Assembly: GCA_000212915.1 (NCBI GenBank)
Contig: CM001167.1
Span: forward strand, 1,108,780-1,172,779
DNA from: Bacteroides coprosuis DSM 18011
Lineage (GTDB): Bacteria > Bacteroidota > Bacteroidia > Bacteroidales > Bacteroidaceae
Length of the DNA stretch: 64,000 nt
Direction of reading: 5' to 3'
Shown: in pieces, positions 35,680 to 44,793 of the stretch
Numbering within the stretch: position 1 is the first letter of the stretch
How the letters are laid out: every line of letters starts with the position of its first letter
Notes under the pieces: model-generated
What the model was told of the DNA's origin: nothing
Seen by the model: only the letters and a program-made list of their open reading frames with translations
The model's database searches: none
Made by a program: the position numbers and the translations under genes

Positions 35680-38247
35680 TTAGAATTGACATCCTAGAGA
35701 TAATCCGAAATGTATAGGAGCTCCTTTTTGCATAAAGCCATTACCCATTGATTCGAAATAGAAAGTAGCATAGTCTTTATTATAGAGATTTCTTCCCCAA
35801 ATATCCATGTATGCTTTTCCCTTCTTCAAGCTTAAATTAGCATTTAATGTGCCATAGAATTTTTGACTTACGTCATTTTCTTCTGTCCAATATACTTTCC
35901 CAACTCCTGAGTAGCTTACACTTAATAAAACACCATCCAACCATGATCTTTGAGGCATAGCGAAATTAAAATCGATGCCTGCATTTAATGTATGGCGAGG
36001 AACAAAAGGCACTCTCTTTCCTTTGTAGTCTACTTCTTGAAGTTTTCCATTCATTTTCTTATTTGTTTTGTATTCTGTGAATTCAGCATGAGTAAATCCA
36101 TATGCAGCATGTAGGCTAATAACTTCATCTACACGATATCTCATTGCTGCTTCTGCCCCGTAGCTACGGCTTTTTCCCGCATTGACGGTTACACGACCTA
36201 ATCCACTTTGAGCAAATTTTGCAATTTGTTGATTTTTTGTGTCTAGTAAGAATAAGGCATAATCTGCAATGAACTTACCTTGACCAATATTTAAATGGGT
36301 TCCTACTTCATAGTTCCAAGTGTATTCTGGTTTGAAGACTGTGGCATCTTCAATGTCAAGAGGATCTGGTGTAGGACCTCCATTTTGTATCATATCCAAG
36401 ATATGTGGTGGCATATTTTCTTTCATTTTATCTACCATCATATCTACTTTATGCTTTTTATCAGGGTCTAGTTGGTTATATTCTTGCATTAATTTACCCA
36501 TAACCCCTTTCATCATATCTCCACGCATTACAGTTTGCATCTCAGACTGTATAAGGTCTGAGAACATTTGCACATTGTATCCCCCTGAGCGGTAACCTCT
36601 ACTTACAGTTGCATAAACAGAATTGTCTTTATCTAAATTATATTGGAGAGCAAATCGAGGTAGAAAGTCAACAGAACTTTTATTTAAATCACCTTGTAGC
36701 TTTGGGTTGCTTTCTAACTGAACGTTATAAGGTCCATAGGTTTGCTCTGGCATAGGAAAAGGGGCAACTAAACTAGCTTTAGCACCAAAATCCAGACCAT
36801 AATGAATAGCACTATTAGAGTTGTATTTCATTTTATTATGCTCGTAATTAACTCTGAAACCAGCAGTTAACGACAAGCCATCAATAAATAAATCGTTGAT
36901 AGTTGATTGGTGATAAAAAGATCCACTATATATGGGAGTTTTAAAAACACCATCAATGAGTAATTCTTTATCTAGGACATTGAAGTCGGCAAATACTGAT
37001 GGCTGAATAGGGAAAGGCATTGATCCAATTTGAATAGGAGGTATCATATTGTTTATCATACCTATACCTTGCTCTAAACCAGTTTTAATGCCACGCTCTA
37101 TTAGGTTCCTTATTCCATCTTGGTGAAACCACACTGGACCATCAGTTCTTAGGTTTTGAGCAAAACCAAACAAACCTGTTGTCCATTCCCATTTTCGATT
37201 GGGTTTAGATTTAAATATAAATTCTTCAGAAAGAGTATTGAGCTGTTGCTTCTGCATAATTGTAAAGATATCTGCAGGAGAAAAATCTTGATCAATAAAC
37301 ATTCTGTCTTTTAATCTTTGATAACCTGTAATAGCTGAGAAATCAAAATTTACAGCTTGGTATGTTAGATTTAAGCCTGTATTAAAGAGGCTACGTCTGT
37401 AGCTATGTTCTTTATTGTTATTTGGTTCTGCATAGGAGTTAGTTTCCTTGTTATAGGCTCCATAAGGAAATCCTCCCTCATCAGAGTATTCATAATTTAC
37501 ATTCAAGTCTAACTTTAAATTAGACGAAGGAATTAGAATACCTCTAAAGCGGCCTCCTCCTGTATCACCTTTATCCATTTGCTTGTCGAGATAGGTGTTT
37601 TTAAAGAAGCCTCCTTTATGTTTGAAAAATCCTCCCGTTGAAAATGCGAAATTATTATTCACACGGTGGTAATGAGCAACAGAGGCATTGTAATCACCAT
37701 AGGTTGATGTCCCAATCTTAAAATCTGTACCCTGATAATCGAAAGGCGATTTGGTATAAACCTTAATTAATCCACCCATAGTATTTCTACCATAAAGAGT
37801 ACTTTGTGGACCTCTCAAAATATCAATTCGCTCAACATCTGAAAAGTCAAAATCGAAGGCTGATTTATCTATATATGGTACATTATCTACATAGAGTCCT
37901 ACTGGTGGAGTATTTATACGTGATCCAATCCCTCTGATATAAATAGCTGAAGAAAGTTTCGATCCATAATTGGGAATAAAGATGTTGGGCACTGTACCCG
38001 TTAAATCTTTAATTGATCTAATTTGATGTGCTTGCATCAATTTTTTGTTGACTTGGGTAACAGAAGTGGGCAATTCCCTTAACTTTCTATTTTCTTTGGG
38101 AGATGCAATTACAACAACATCTTCTTCTAAATTATAGACCTTTAGGCTATCTCTGGGTATTTCATCTGGCTGGTCAGCTGAGGCATAAGAGGGAAGAATT
38201 ACCCCTAATGCCAATAGTGCTGTGAAAATATGTTTTCTTTGTATCAT
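35680..38247 (-). CDS. TonB-dependent outer-membrane receptor with Met-rich loop
   Basis: An 855-residue receptor with a signal peptide (1-24), plug (about 55-160: LPTSVTQVNKKLM, YIRGIGSRINTPPVGLYVD, ILRGPQSTLYGRNTMGG) and 22-strand-type barrel. It lacks the SusC-type N-terminal extension and has no SusD partner, so it belongs with classical metal-chelate/vitamin receptors. After GYRSGGYNVQMF, residues about 560-635 form a Met-rich, probably extracellular insert (MRGDMMKGVMGKLM, MMVDKMKENMPPHILDMI). The gene follows a nucleobase permease gene by 72 bases on the same strand, so the pair may be one uptake route. Substrate unknown. Confidence 0.87.
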   Translation of the reverse strand: MIQRKHIFTALLALGVILPSYASADQPDEIPRDSLKVYNLEEDVVVIASPKENRKLRELPTSVTQVNKKLMQAHQIRSIKDLTGTVPNIFIPNYGSKLSSAIYIRGIGSRINTPPVGLYVDNVPYIDKSAFDFDFSDVERIDILRGPQSTLYGRNTMGGLIKVYTKSPFDYQGTDFKIGTSTYGDYNASVAHYHRVNNNFAFSTGGFFKHKGGFFKNTYLDKQMDKGDTGGGRFRGILIPSSNLKLDLNVNYEYSDEGGFPYGAYNKETNSYAEPNNNKEHSYRRSLFNTGLNLTYQAVNFDFSAITGYQRLKDRMFIDQDFSPADIFTIMQKQQLNTLSEEFIFKSKPNRKWEWTTGLFGFAQNLRTDGPVWFHQDGIRNLIERGIKTGLEQGIGMINNMIPPIQIGSMPFPIQPSVFADFNVLDKELLIDGVFKTPIYSGSFYHQSTINDLFIDGLSLTAGFRVNYEHNKMKYNSNSAIHYGLDFGAKASLVAPFPMPEQTYGPYNVQLESNPKLQGDLNKSSVDFLPRFALQYNLDKDNSVYATVSRGYRSGGYNVQMFSDLIQSEMQTVMRGDMMKGVMGKLMQEYNQLDPDKKHKVDMMVDKMKENMPPHILDMIQNGGPTPDPLDIEDATVFKPEYTWNYEVGTHLNIGQGKFIADYALFLLDTKNQQIAKFAQSGLGRVTVNAGKSRSYGAEAAMRYRVDEVISLHAAYGFTHAEFTEYKTNKKMNGKLQEVDYKGKRVPFVPRHTLNAGIDFNFAMPQRSWLDGVLLSVSYSGVGKVYWTEENDVSQKFYGTLNANLSLKKGKAYMDIWGRNLYNKDYATFYFESMGNGFMQKGAPIHFGLSLGCQF

Positions 38248-38319
38248 ATACTTATACTGATTATAAATACAAAGAAAACATATTTATGGTAGTGCGTCAA
38301 TCCTAATAAGTTATGATTT

Positions 38320-39597
38320 TTACACTTTTTTAGGTTTCTTGTCTCTAAAAATGCCGTGTTCTAAAATAAGAACGGTTATTACACCCATCACAAACCCATT
38401 ACCAACAATTGGTCTAATAAGGGCTGGTATCTGAGCGTTTAACTCTTCTGGCATAAAAGAAATTAGAAGAGCTATCATTAAAGGTAAGCCAATAATAATA
38501 CCATGGTTAAAGTGGTGAACAATATCATTTGTTGCTACCATCTGGAACGAGGCAGATAACTGTGAAGCCATCAGATAAATCATAATACTACCCATAACCA
38601 CTGGGGGAATAAAGTTAAATAGACCTATAATGCTAGGTATAAAAGCACATACAAACAATCCAACTCCTGCCGGGATGAGTGCGTATCTAGAAGCGCATCC
38701 TGTTGCATTAATGAGTCCAAGACTCATCGAATAGTCTACAGGACCAACTACACCAATAGAACCTGAGAGCATATTTAAAACCCCTGCAATTCCTACACTT
38801 CTTTCGCTTCTCTTATTCATGTCTTTTGCTTTTAGAGCTTGTCCCACAGATTGGACTGAACCCAATTCATTAACAAGAAGAGCTACATAGCAAAATAAGA
38901 AGGATAGAATAATTCCTCCATTAAACTCAAAGGGAAAGTTAAAGAATGGTAAAGTTGAAGCTTCTGTATTAACGGTTAGAGATTCTGGTGATCCATTTGA
39001 AGCATAATAAATTCCTGTACCTAAAAGTAAAGCTAAAAGTACAACAGTTGAATTCCATACTCCCTTTAATAGCTTGTTAGCTAGAGTCATGAGGATTACC
39101 ATTCCTATAGCAAAGCTTAAAGAAAAGACAGCTTGTCCATCGCTGAAAACAAGATTTAGTATTACTGGAGATAGTGTAAAGGCTATGAGAGCCATTATAA
39201 CAACGATGATTCTCGTTGTAAAAATAAATTGTAATTTAGAGAGTAATTTACTTACATATAGGATAAATAAAAATAGCCCACCTATCACTATTGCGGTATA
39301 AATTTGAGGTGTGTTTTCTGCTCCCGAAGCAATAATACCAATTAGTAAAACAGATGCTGGACCTATTACTACTGGTAGTCTATGTCCAATTAAAACTTGT
39401 GCAACTAGACCAAGACCCATAACAGCCATTAGTTTTTGAGTATATGCTGTTTGGTCTGGTGCTCCAAGACCTTGTACATGCGAGACAACCGCTCCAATAA
39501 TTAATACCATAGGTATTGAAACCAAAAACCACTGAAGACCATACATAAGTAGTGGAAAGGCTGCTAATTTATCATCTAATTCATATTTGAATTTCAT
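38320..39597 (-). CDS. NCS2-family uracil/xanthine permease
   Basis: A 425-residue inner-membrane nucleobase:cation symporter with about 14 hydrophobic segments. Family markers include the early LLMYGLQWFLVSIPMVLI, VVIGPASVLLIGI, and the NELGSVQSVGQAL region, where the acidic residue helps bind the base. It is of the UraA/uric acid-xanthine type rather than the AzgA type found at 52.3 kb. A full promoter precedes it and the TonB receptor gene follows, suggesting co-expression. Confidence 0.88.
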   Translation of the reverse strand: MKFKYELDDKLAAFPLLMYGLQWFLVSIPMVLIIGAVVSHVQGLGAPDQTAYTQKLMAVMGLGLVAQVLIGHRLPVVIGPASVLLIGIIASGAENTPQIYTAIVIGGLFLFILYVSKLLSKLQFIFTTRIIVVIMALIAFTLSPVILNLVFSDGQAVFSLSFAIGMVILMTLANKLLKGVWNSTVVLLALLLGTGIYYASNGSPESLTVNTEASTLPFFNFPFEFNGGIILSFLFCYVALLVNELGSVQSVGQALKAKDMNKRSERSVGIAGVLNMLSGSIGVVGPVDYSMSLGLINATGCASRYALIPAGVGLFVCAFIPSIIGLFNFIPPVVMGSIMIYLMASQLSASFQMVATNDIVHHFNHGIIIGLPLMIALLISFMPEELNAQIPALIRPIVGNGFVMGVITVLILEHGIFRDKKPKKV

Positions 39598-39634
39598 AAA
39601 AAACGATTTAAAGTTTTAGTTTATAGGGGAATTA

Positions 39635-39666
39635 CAAATTTAAGAGAAAGAAAATGATAGTGCAAA
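39635..39666 (-). promoter_or_regulatory. Promoter of the permease-TonB receptor unit
   Basis: Minus strand: TTTG (39666-39663), 20-nt spacer, TAAATTTG (39642-39635). Both match the consensus. The same TTTG is also part of a second -7-like box (TAAGTTTG, 39670-39663) without a clear -33 partner. Confidence 0.75.
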
Positions 39667-39786
39667 CTTAAAGGGAAAAAGCGAAGACTTAACTTTTAAA
39701 ACCTCAAAAAGTCTATAACAAACGAATTTTTATAAAAAAAGATAGGTTTTATAGTTGTTATTATTTAAAAAATGTTGAAATTAGCC

Positions 39787-39808
39787 AAAGTGGCCTTACA
39801 GCCACTTT
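39787..39808. promoter_or_regulatory. Hairpin or operator ahead of ybaK
   Basis: Perfect 8-bp arms AAAGTGGC (39787-39794) and GCCACTTT (39801-39808) with a 6-nt loop, 18 nt before the ybaK start and not followed by a T-run. It may be an operator or a 5' UTR structure; nothing else supports either. Confidence 0.4.
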
Positions 39809-39826
39809 CAAAGTTACAGTTGATAT

Positions 39827-40315
39827 ATGAAAATTAGTAAAACAAATGTTGCTCGATTATTAGATAAAGAGAAAATATCATATGAATTAATACCATATGA
39901 AGTTGATGAAGCAGATCTTAGTGCTGTACATGTAGCCCAAGGGTTAGGAGAAGATCCACATCAAGTGTTTAAAACGTTGGTTTTACGAGGGGATAAAAAT
40001 GGACATTTTGTCTGTGTTATTCCTGGAATAGAAGAGGTTGACCTTAAATTAGCGGCAAAAGAGTCGGGAAATAAAAAGTGTGAAATGCTACCGATGAAAG
40101 AATTATTACCTACAACAGGGTATATTAGAGGAGCATGTTCGCCTATCGGTATGAAAAAACCTTTTCCTACTTATATAGATAAGCATTGTGATAAATTTGA
40201 ACATATCTATGTAAGTGCGGGAAAGAGAGGGTTACAAATAAAAATAGCACCAGCAGATTTAGTAAAGTTTGTAAATGCTAAAGTTTGTTTACTATTTAAT
40301 ACCGAAAATGATTAA
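39827..40315 (+). CDS. ybaK: Cys-tRNA(Pro) deacylase (YbaK type)
   Basis: A 162-residue editing enzyme that removes cysteine mis-attached to tRNA-Pro. Markers are the early TNVARLLDKEKISYELIPYEV, VFKTLVLRGDKNGHFVCVIP with the essential lysine, and the C-terminal YVSAGKRGLQIKIAPADLVKF. Length is typical (about 155-165). It lies alone, divergent from the permease gene. Confidence 0.93.
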   Translation: MKISKTNVARLLDKEKISYELIPYEVDEADLSAVHVAQGLGEDPHQVFKTLVLRGDKNGHFVCVIPGIEEVDLKLAAKESGNKKCEMLPMKELLPTTGYIRGACSPIGMKKPFPTYIDKHCDKFEHIYVSAGKRGLQIKIAPADLVKFVNAKVCLLFNTEND

Positions 40316-40321
40316 ATGCTG

Positions 40322-40329
40322 TATATTTG
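40322..40329 (+). promoter_or_regulatory. Probable promoter (-7 box) of the POT transporter gene
   Basis: TATATTTG matches the -7 consensus 65 bases ahead of the ATG. No -33 TTTG is visible at the right distance. Confidence 0.5.
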
Positions 40330-40393
40330 CAATCGTTTTAACATAAAAAGAAACTTAATACATACAAATACTAATCTATAAAAAGACAAACCT

Positions 40394-41968
40394 ATGTTTA
40401 AAAATCATCCTAAAGGACTGTTACCAGCTGCTTTAGCCAATATGGGCGAGCGTTTTGGTTTCTATGTCATGATGGCACTTCTAACTTTGTTTTTACAAAC
40501 AAAATTTGGACTTGATGGAAAAGGTGCCGGTATTATCTATTCATCATTCTATTTTTTAATTTATGCACTTGCATTAGTTGGTGGTATAATCGCCGATAAA
40601 ACGAAGAATTTTAAGGGAACAATTCTTGCCGGTCTTATCACCATGGGTTTAGGATATCTATTATTATCTTATCCTACACCAACACCTGTACCAGCTGACA
40701 AGTTTTACTATTATTTAGGTATCTCTTGTTTTGCTCTTTTTGTAATTGCCTTTGGTAATGGGTTATTTAAAGGTAACTTACAAGCACTTGTAGGCCAGAT
40801 GTATGATGATGAGAAACATGCACCATATCGTGATGCAGGTTTCAATATCTTCTATATGTTTATTAATATAGGGTCTATATTTGCTCCAGCAATGGCTGTA
40901 GGTATTCGTAATTGGTGGGTATTGAAAAATGGTTTTGAGTATGAATCTAGTTTACCAGACCTTTGCCATGCGTTTCTAAGAGGAGACATTACTGCAGAAG
41001 GTTCTGTAAAATTGGAGCAATTTGCTCAACAAATGAATTTCTCTGGAACTATTGATCAATTTGTTAATGATTACCTAAACGTATTTACTACTGGTTTCCA
41101 TTATGCTTTTGCTATTGCAATTGTAGCTATGGCTATCTCATTAGTTATTTATTTAATTAATAAGAATGGATTCCCTGATCCAGCTAAGAAGGCTGAAGAT
41201 ATCGCAAATGGTAATGCTACTAAAGCTCCAGATATGCCAATTCAAGAAGTTAGACAACGTATTTATGCTCTTTTAGCTGTATTTGCTGTTGTTATTTTCT
41301 TCTGGTTCTCTTTCCACCAAAATGGCTTAACATTAACATTCTTTGCTAAGGATTACACCGACTTGAGTGGCTTAAATTTCAATCTAGGCTTTACTACATT
41401 GAAGGGTGCTGAATTGTTCCAATCTATTAATCCTTTCTTCGTAGTATTCTTAACACCTATTGTTATGTCTGTGTTTGCATGGTTGCGTTCTAAAGGAAAA
41501 GAGCCATCCACAGCTAAGAAGATTGCGATAGGTATGGGTATTGCAGCTACAGCTTATGTTGTAATGTCTCTAGGTTCAATAGGTTTACCATTGAAATCAG
41601 AAGTTGAAGCTATGGGTGGACTTGACGATGTTCAGAGAGTTTCTCCTTGGTTACTTGTACTTACTTATGCTATCTTAACTACTGCAGAATTATTTATTTC
41701 ACCTCTAGGTATCTCATTTGTATCTAAGGTAGCTCCTCCACAATTCCAAGGAATTATGCAAGGTCTATGGTTGTTGGCTACAGGTTTAGGAAACCAATTA
41801 TTATTTATTGGTGCTATCTTCTACAATTCTATACCTCTATCATATACTTGGTTGATATTCGTAGGTGCATGTTGTATCTCAATGTTAATTATGCTATTTA
41901 TGTTGAAATGGCTAGAAAGAGTTTCGGGCGAAACGAAAGAAGAAAGATTAAAAGCTGCTAAGCAGTAA
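40394..41968 (+). CDS. POT/PTR-family proton-dependent peptide transporter
   Basis: A 524-residue inner-membrane transporter of di/tripeptides with about 14 helices. The first helix carries the ExxER-like motif NMGERFGFYVMMALLTLFL, and helix 4-5 has the PTR2 signature GNGLFKGNLQALVGQMYDD followed by DAGFNIFYMFINIGS. Further markers are FWFSFHQNGLTLTFFA and PLGISFVSKVAPPQFQGIMQG. Peptide uptake fits the Bacteroidetes habit of using short peptides as nitrogen source. Monocistronic. Confidence 0.93.
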   Translation: MFKNHPKGLLPAALANMGERFGFYVMMALLTLFLQTKFGLDGKGAGIIYSSFYFLIYALALVGGIIADKTKNFKGTILAGLITMGLGYLLLSYPTPTPVPADKFYYYLGISCFALFVIAFGNGLFKGNLQALVGQMYDDEKHAPYRDAGFNIFYMFINIGSIFAPAMAVGIRNWWVLKNGFEYESSLPDLCHAFLRGDITAEGSVKLEQFAQQMNFSGTIDQFVNDYLNVFTTGFHYAFAIAIVAMAISLVIYLINKNGFPDPAKKAEDIANGNATKAPDMPIQEVRQRIYALLAVFAVVIFFWFSFHQNGLTLTFFAKDYTDLSGLNFNLGFTTLKGAELFQSINPFFVVFLTPIVMSVFAWLRSKGKEPSTAKKIAIGMGIAATAYVVMSLGSIGLPLKSEVEAMGGLDDVQRVSPWLLVLTYAILTTAELFISPLGISFVSKVAPPQFQGIMQGLWLLATGLGNQLLFIGAIFYNSIPLSYTWLIFVGACCISMLIMLFMLKWLERVSGETKEERLKAAKQ

Positions 41969-41990
41969 TCAATTTTAAAAACATATAATC

Positions 41991-42016
41991 AAAGGGTCGG
42001 CATTTGTCGGCCTTTT
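41991..42016 (+). terminator. Intrinsic terminator after the POT transporter gene
   Basis: AAAGG (41991-41995) pairs with CCTTT (42011-42015), with an inner CGGC/GTCG helix, ending in TTTT. Somewhat irregular stem. Confidence 0.6.
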
Positions 42017-42110
42017 GTGTTTTAAAGAAGTAACTAAAAAGATGTATTATAGGTTGTTAGGTATTGCTTTAGGTGTGTCTTTAAGCCTGTAATCAAGTGA
42101 CTCTCATTTT

Positions 42111-42176
42111 ATCATGACACCGACATCGTAATGTCTTGTCGGTGTCATCGTATCCTCTTATCGGTGTCATGATGAT
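42111..42176. repeat. Dispersed palindrome, copy C (one left arm, two right arms)
   Basis: Left arm ATCATGACACCGACA (42111-42125). A first right arm TGTCGGTGTCAT (42137-42148) pairs with it over 12 bp. A second right arm TCGGTGTCATGAT (42161-42173) pairs over 13 bp. The two pairings are mutually exclusive. The element lies between convergent POT and DUF3127 genes that have their own terminators. Confidence 0.85.
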
Positions 42177-42270
42177 AAGCTATTCTAGTAATCATGCAAT
42201 GAATAAAACTCCGAATAGGATATTTATTTTGAAAAGGATTGGCTTTGGTCTTTTATCGGAGAAATAATAT

Positions 42271-42311
42271 AAAAATAGGCTGTCTTCCTACTCGGATGAC
42301 AGCCTATTTTT
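42271..42311 (-). terminator. Terminator after the DUF3127 gene
   Basis: Perfect 14-bp arms AAAAATAGGCTGTC (42271-42284) and GACAGCCTATTTTT (42298-42311). It can work on both strands. Confidence 0.85.
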
Positions 42312-42330
42312 ATTGTCTTTAAAAACAAAA

Positions 42331-42690
42331 TTAGAATGGAAGATCGTCGTTGTTATCTCCTTGAAGGAAATCAGGAGCTTCTGTTGGAGCTGGAGGAGGA
42401 AGTGGTTGGCCAGGCATTGCAGCACCACGTTCTACTTTCCATGCACGAATACTATTGAACCAACGTCCTTGCCACTCTCTAGCATCGATATCAAATGAAA
42501 CAGTAAGTTCTTCACCCATTTTTATATCAAACTGTTTTATTTTGTCTTCACCGAAAACATCAAAGCACATTTTTTTAGGATACATTTCGTTGCTTTCAAC
42601 TACATATTCTTGTACCATCCATGGGTTGCCTACTTTAGATGTTCCGCTTTTAACTGGTAATACAGCTATTACTTTTCCACTAAATTCCAT
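42331..42690 (-). CDS. DUF3127 OB-fold-like protein with SSB-type acidic tail
   Basis: A 119-residue protein matching DUF3127 (start MEFSGKVIAVLPVKSGTSKVGNPWMVQEYV, given here in part as MEFSGKVIAVLP). The beta-rich core (about 1-88) resembles an OB fold. A proline-rich linker (PGQPLPPPAPTEAP) leads to the C-terminus GDNNDDLPF. That tail strongly resembles the acidic tip of bacterial SSB (DDDIPF), which recruits repair and replication proteins. The divergent neighbour is dnaN. Function is unproven; I infer a DNA-metabolism role. Confidence 0.82.
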   Translation of the reverse strand: MEFSGKVIAVLPVKSGTSKVGNPWMVQEYVVESNEMYPKKMCFDVFGEDKIKQFDIKMGEELTVSFDIDAREWQGRWFNSIRAWKVERGAAMPGQPLPPPAPTEAPDFLQGDNNDDLPF

Positions 42691-42717
42691 TATTTATTGT
42701 ATTTTTAATTCTTGAGG

Positions 42718-42749
42718 CGAAGTTACAATATTTACCCTAAGTTAGCAAT
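42718..42749 (-). promoter_or_regulatory. Promoter of the DUF3127 gene
   Basis: Minus strand: ATTG (42749-42746), 20-nt spacer, TAACTTCG (42725-42718). Each box has one deviation from consensus. Confidence 0.6.
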
Positions 42750-42801
42750 GTATCTTAGGCTTTTTCTATAGCTTAAATTATCACAGCCCAATCTTTTTTT
42801 G

Positions 42802-42809
42802 TAACTTTG
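42802..42809 (+). promoter_or_regulatory. Probable dnaN promoter (-7 box)
   Basis: TAACTTTG matches the -7 consensus 60 bases ahead of dnaN. No clear -33 TTTG is present. Confidence 0.5.
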
Positions 42810-42869
42810 TATAGTATTTTTAGATGAAAATTATAATTATAATAGATAATATTTTAACACTCAATAGAT

Positions 42870-43994
42870 ATGAAGTTTATCGTTTCGAGCGCTGCATTAT
42901 ATAGTCATTTACAAGCTGTAAGTCGCGTTATTAATAGTAAAAATGCATTACCTATATTGGATTGCTTCTTATTTCAACTTGAAAATGGTGTCCTTTCTGT
43001 AACGGTTTCTGACAGTGAAACAACTATGGAGACATCAATTGATGTTATTGAATGTGTAACTGAAGGGAAAATTGCTATTGCGGCAAAAACATTATTGGAT
43101 GCATTAAAAGAAATACCTGAGCAACCTTTAACTTTCAGTGTTGATTCTTCTACTCTTGAGGTTACAGTTACTTATCAAAATGGACAGTATAGCTTAATGG
43201 GACAAAATGCAGATGAGTATCCTCAATCTGCAGCACTAAACAATGAATCTGTTAAATTTACTATGTCAGTTGATACTCTTTTAGCAGGTATTAATCGTAC
43301 TGTATATGCTACAGCAGATGATGAATTACGCCCTGTAATGAATGGTGTGTATTTTGATATCACAACTGAAGATATTACTATGGTAGCCTCTGATGGTCAT
43401 AAATTAGTACGCTGTCAGGTTCTTGATGCTAAAGGGAATGATAGAGCGGCTTTTATTTTACCTAAGAAACCAGCTAACTTATTAAAGAATATCCTACCAA
43501 AAGAACAAGGTGAAGTAGAGATTTCATTTGATGAGCGTAATGCTATTTTTGCGTTGGGTAATTATCACATGATCTGTCGCTTGATTGAAGGTAGATATCC
43601 AAATTACAACTCTGTGATACCGAAGGATAATCCTTTTAAAGTAACAGTAGATAGAGTTTCTTTTATAGGAGCTTTACGTCGTGTAGCTATTTTCTCTTCT
43701 CAAGCTAGTAGCTTAGTAAAACTAAGATTAAAAGATAGCTCAATGAATATTTCTGCTCAGGATATAGATTTTTCTACATCAGCAGAAGAAAATTTAGTAT
43801 GCCAATATACAGGCACTGACATGAGTATTGGTTTTAAATCTACTTTCTTAATTGATATTTTATCTAACATATCTTCTGATGAAGTTGTGATAGAATTGGC
43901 TGATCCATCACGTGCTGGTGTGATTATTCCAGTGGAACAAGAAGAGGGAGAAAAACTACTTACATTATTAATGCCTATGATGTTAAACGACTAA
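42870..43994 (+). CDS. dnaN: DNA polymerase III beta subunit (sliding clamp)
   Basis: A 374-residue ring-forming clamp giving processivity to the replicative polymerase. It starts MKFIVSSAALYSHLQAVSRVI and has the domain repeats expected of the clamp: LPILDCFLF, RPVMNGVYFDI, ASDGHKLVRC, and the C-terminal LLMPMMLND. Length is typical (about 366-376). It leads a same-strand series (exonuclease, coaBC, recN, rlmB, TPR gene) with gaps of only 4 to 41 bases, so these probably form one operon. dnaA is not adjacent. Confidence 0.96.
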   Translation: MKFIVSSAALYSHLQAVSRVINSKNALPILDCFLFQLENGVLSVTVSDSETTMETSIDVIECVTEGKIAIAAKTLLDALKEIPEQPLTFSVDSSTLEVTVTYQNGQYSLMGQNADEYPQSAALNNESVKFTMSVDTLLAGINRTVYATADDELRPVMNGVYFDITTEDITMVASDGHKLVRCQVLDAKGNDRAAFILPKKPANLLKNILPKEQGEVEISFDERNAIFALGNYHMICRLIEGRYPNYNSVIPKDNPFKVTVDRVSFIGALRRVAIFSSQASSLVKLRLKDSSMNISAQDIDFSTSAEENLVCQYTGTDMSIGFKSTFLIDILSNISSDEVVIELADPSRAGVIIPVEQEEGEKLLTLLMPMMLND

Positions 43995-44018
43995 TAGGTT
44001 GCCAACACAAAAGATAAA

Positions 44019-44789
44019 ATGAAATTAAACTTAAAAAATCCTATTGTCTTTTTTGACTTAGAGACAACAGGTACTAATATAAACTCTGATCGTATCGTTG
44101 AAATATGTTACTTAAAAGTACATCCTAACGGTAACGAAGAGTCTAAAACATTGCGAATTAATCCGGAAATGCCAATACCTGCAGAGTCTTCTGCTATACA
44201 TGGTATTTTTGATGAAGATATTGCAGATTGTCCAACTTTCAAAGAAGTAGCAAAAAATATAGCTAAGGATATTGAAGGTAGTGATTTAGCTGGTTTTAAT
44301 TCAAATCGTTTTGATATTCCTCTTCTAGCAGAAGAATTTCTTCGTGCTGGTGTAGATATTGATTTAAGTAAACGAAAATTTGTAGATGTACAAGTGATTT
44401 TCCATAAGATGGAACAACGTACACTTTCGGCAGCTTACAAGTTCTATTGTGACAAAAATCTTGAAGATGCACACTCTGCTGAGGCCGATACAAGAGCTAC
44501 TTATGAAGTATTAATGGCTCAATTGGATAGATATGATGAATTGAAAAATGACATTGCTTTTTTATCTGATTATTCTAGCTATAATAACAATGTGGATTTG
44601 GCTGGGAGAATGATCTTTGATGAAAATGGAGTAGAGGTATTCAATTTTGGTAAATACAAAGGTGTTCCAGTGTCAGAAGTACTTCAGAAAGATGCAGGTT
44701 ATTTTGGCTGGATGTTGAATAGTGATTTTACATTGAATACGAAAGCTGAATTGACTAAAATAAAATTACGTGAATTAACAGGAAAATAA
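44019..44789 (+). CDS. DnaQ-like 3'-5' exonuclease
   Basis: A 256-residue DEDDh exonuclease. Exo I is VFFDLETTGTNINSDRIVEI, Exo II LAGFNSNRFDIPLL, and Exo III has HSAEADTRATYEV with the catalytic His. The C-terminal 65 residues (FNFGKYKGVPVSEVLQKDAGYF) form a small appended domain also seen in other Bacteroidetes DnaQ proteins. Placed 24 bases after dnaN, it may serve as a proofreading subunit, since Bacteroidetes lack an E. coli-like epsilon arrangement at a fixed locus. A repair nuclease is equally possible. Confidence 0.9.
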   Translation: MKLNLKNPIVFFDLETTGTNINSDRIVEICYLKVHPNGNEESKTLRINPEMPIPAESSAIHGIFDEDIADCPTFKEVAKNIAKDIEGSDLAGFNSNRFDIPLLAEEFLRAGVDIDLSKRKFVDVQVIFHKMEQRTLSAAYKFYCDKNLEDAHSAEADTRATYEVLMAQLDRYDELKNDIAFLSDYSSYNNNVDLAGRMIFDENGVEVFNFGKYKGVPVSEVLQKDAGYFGWMLNSDFTLNTKAELTKIKLRELTGK

Positions 44790-44793
44790 ACCT

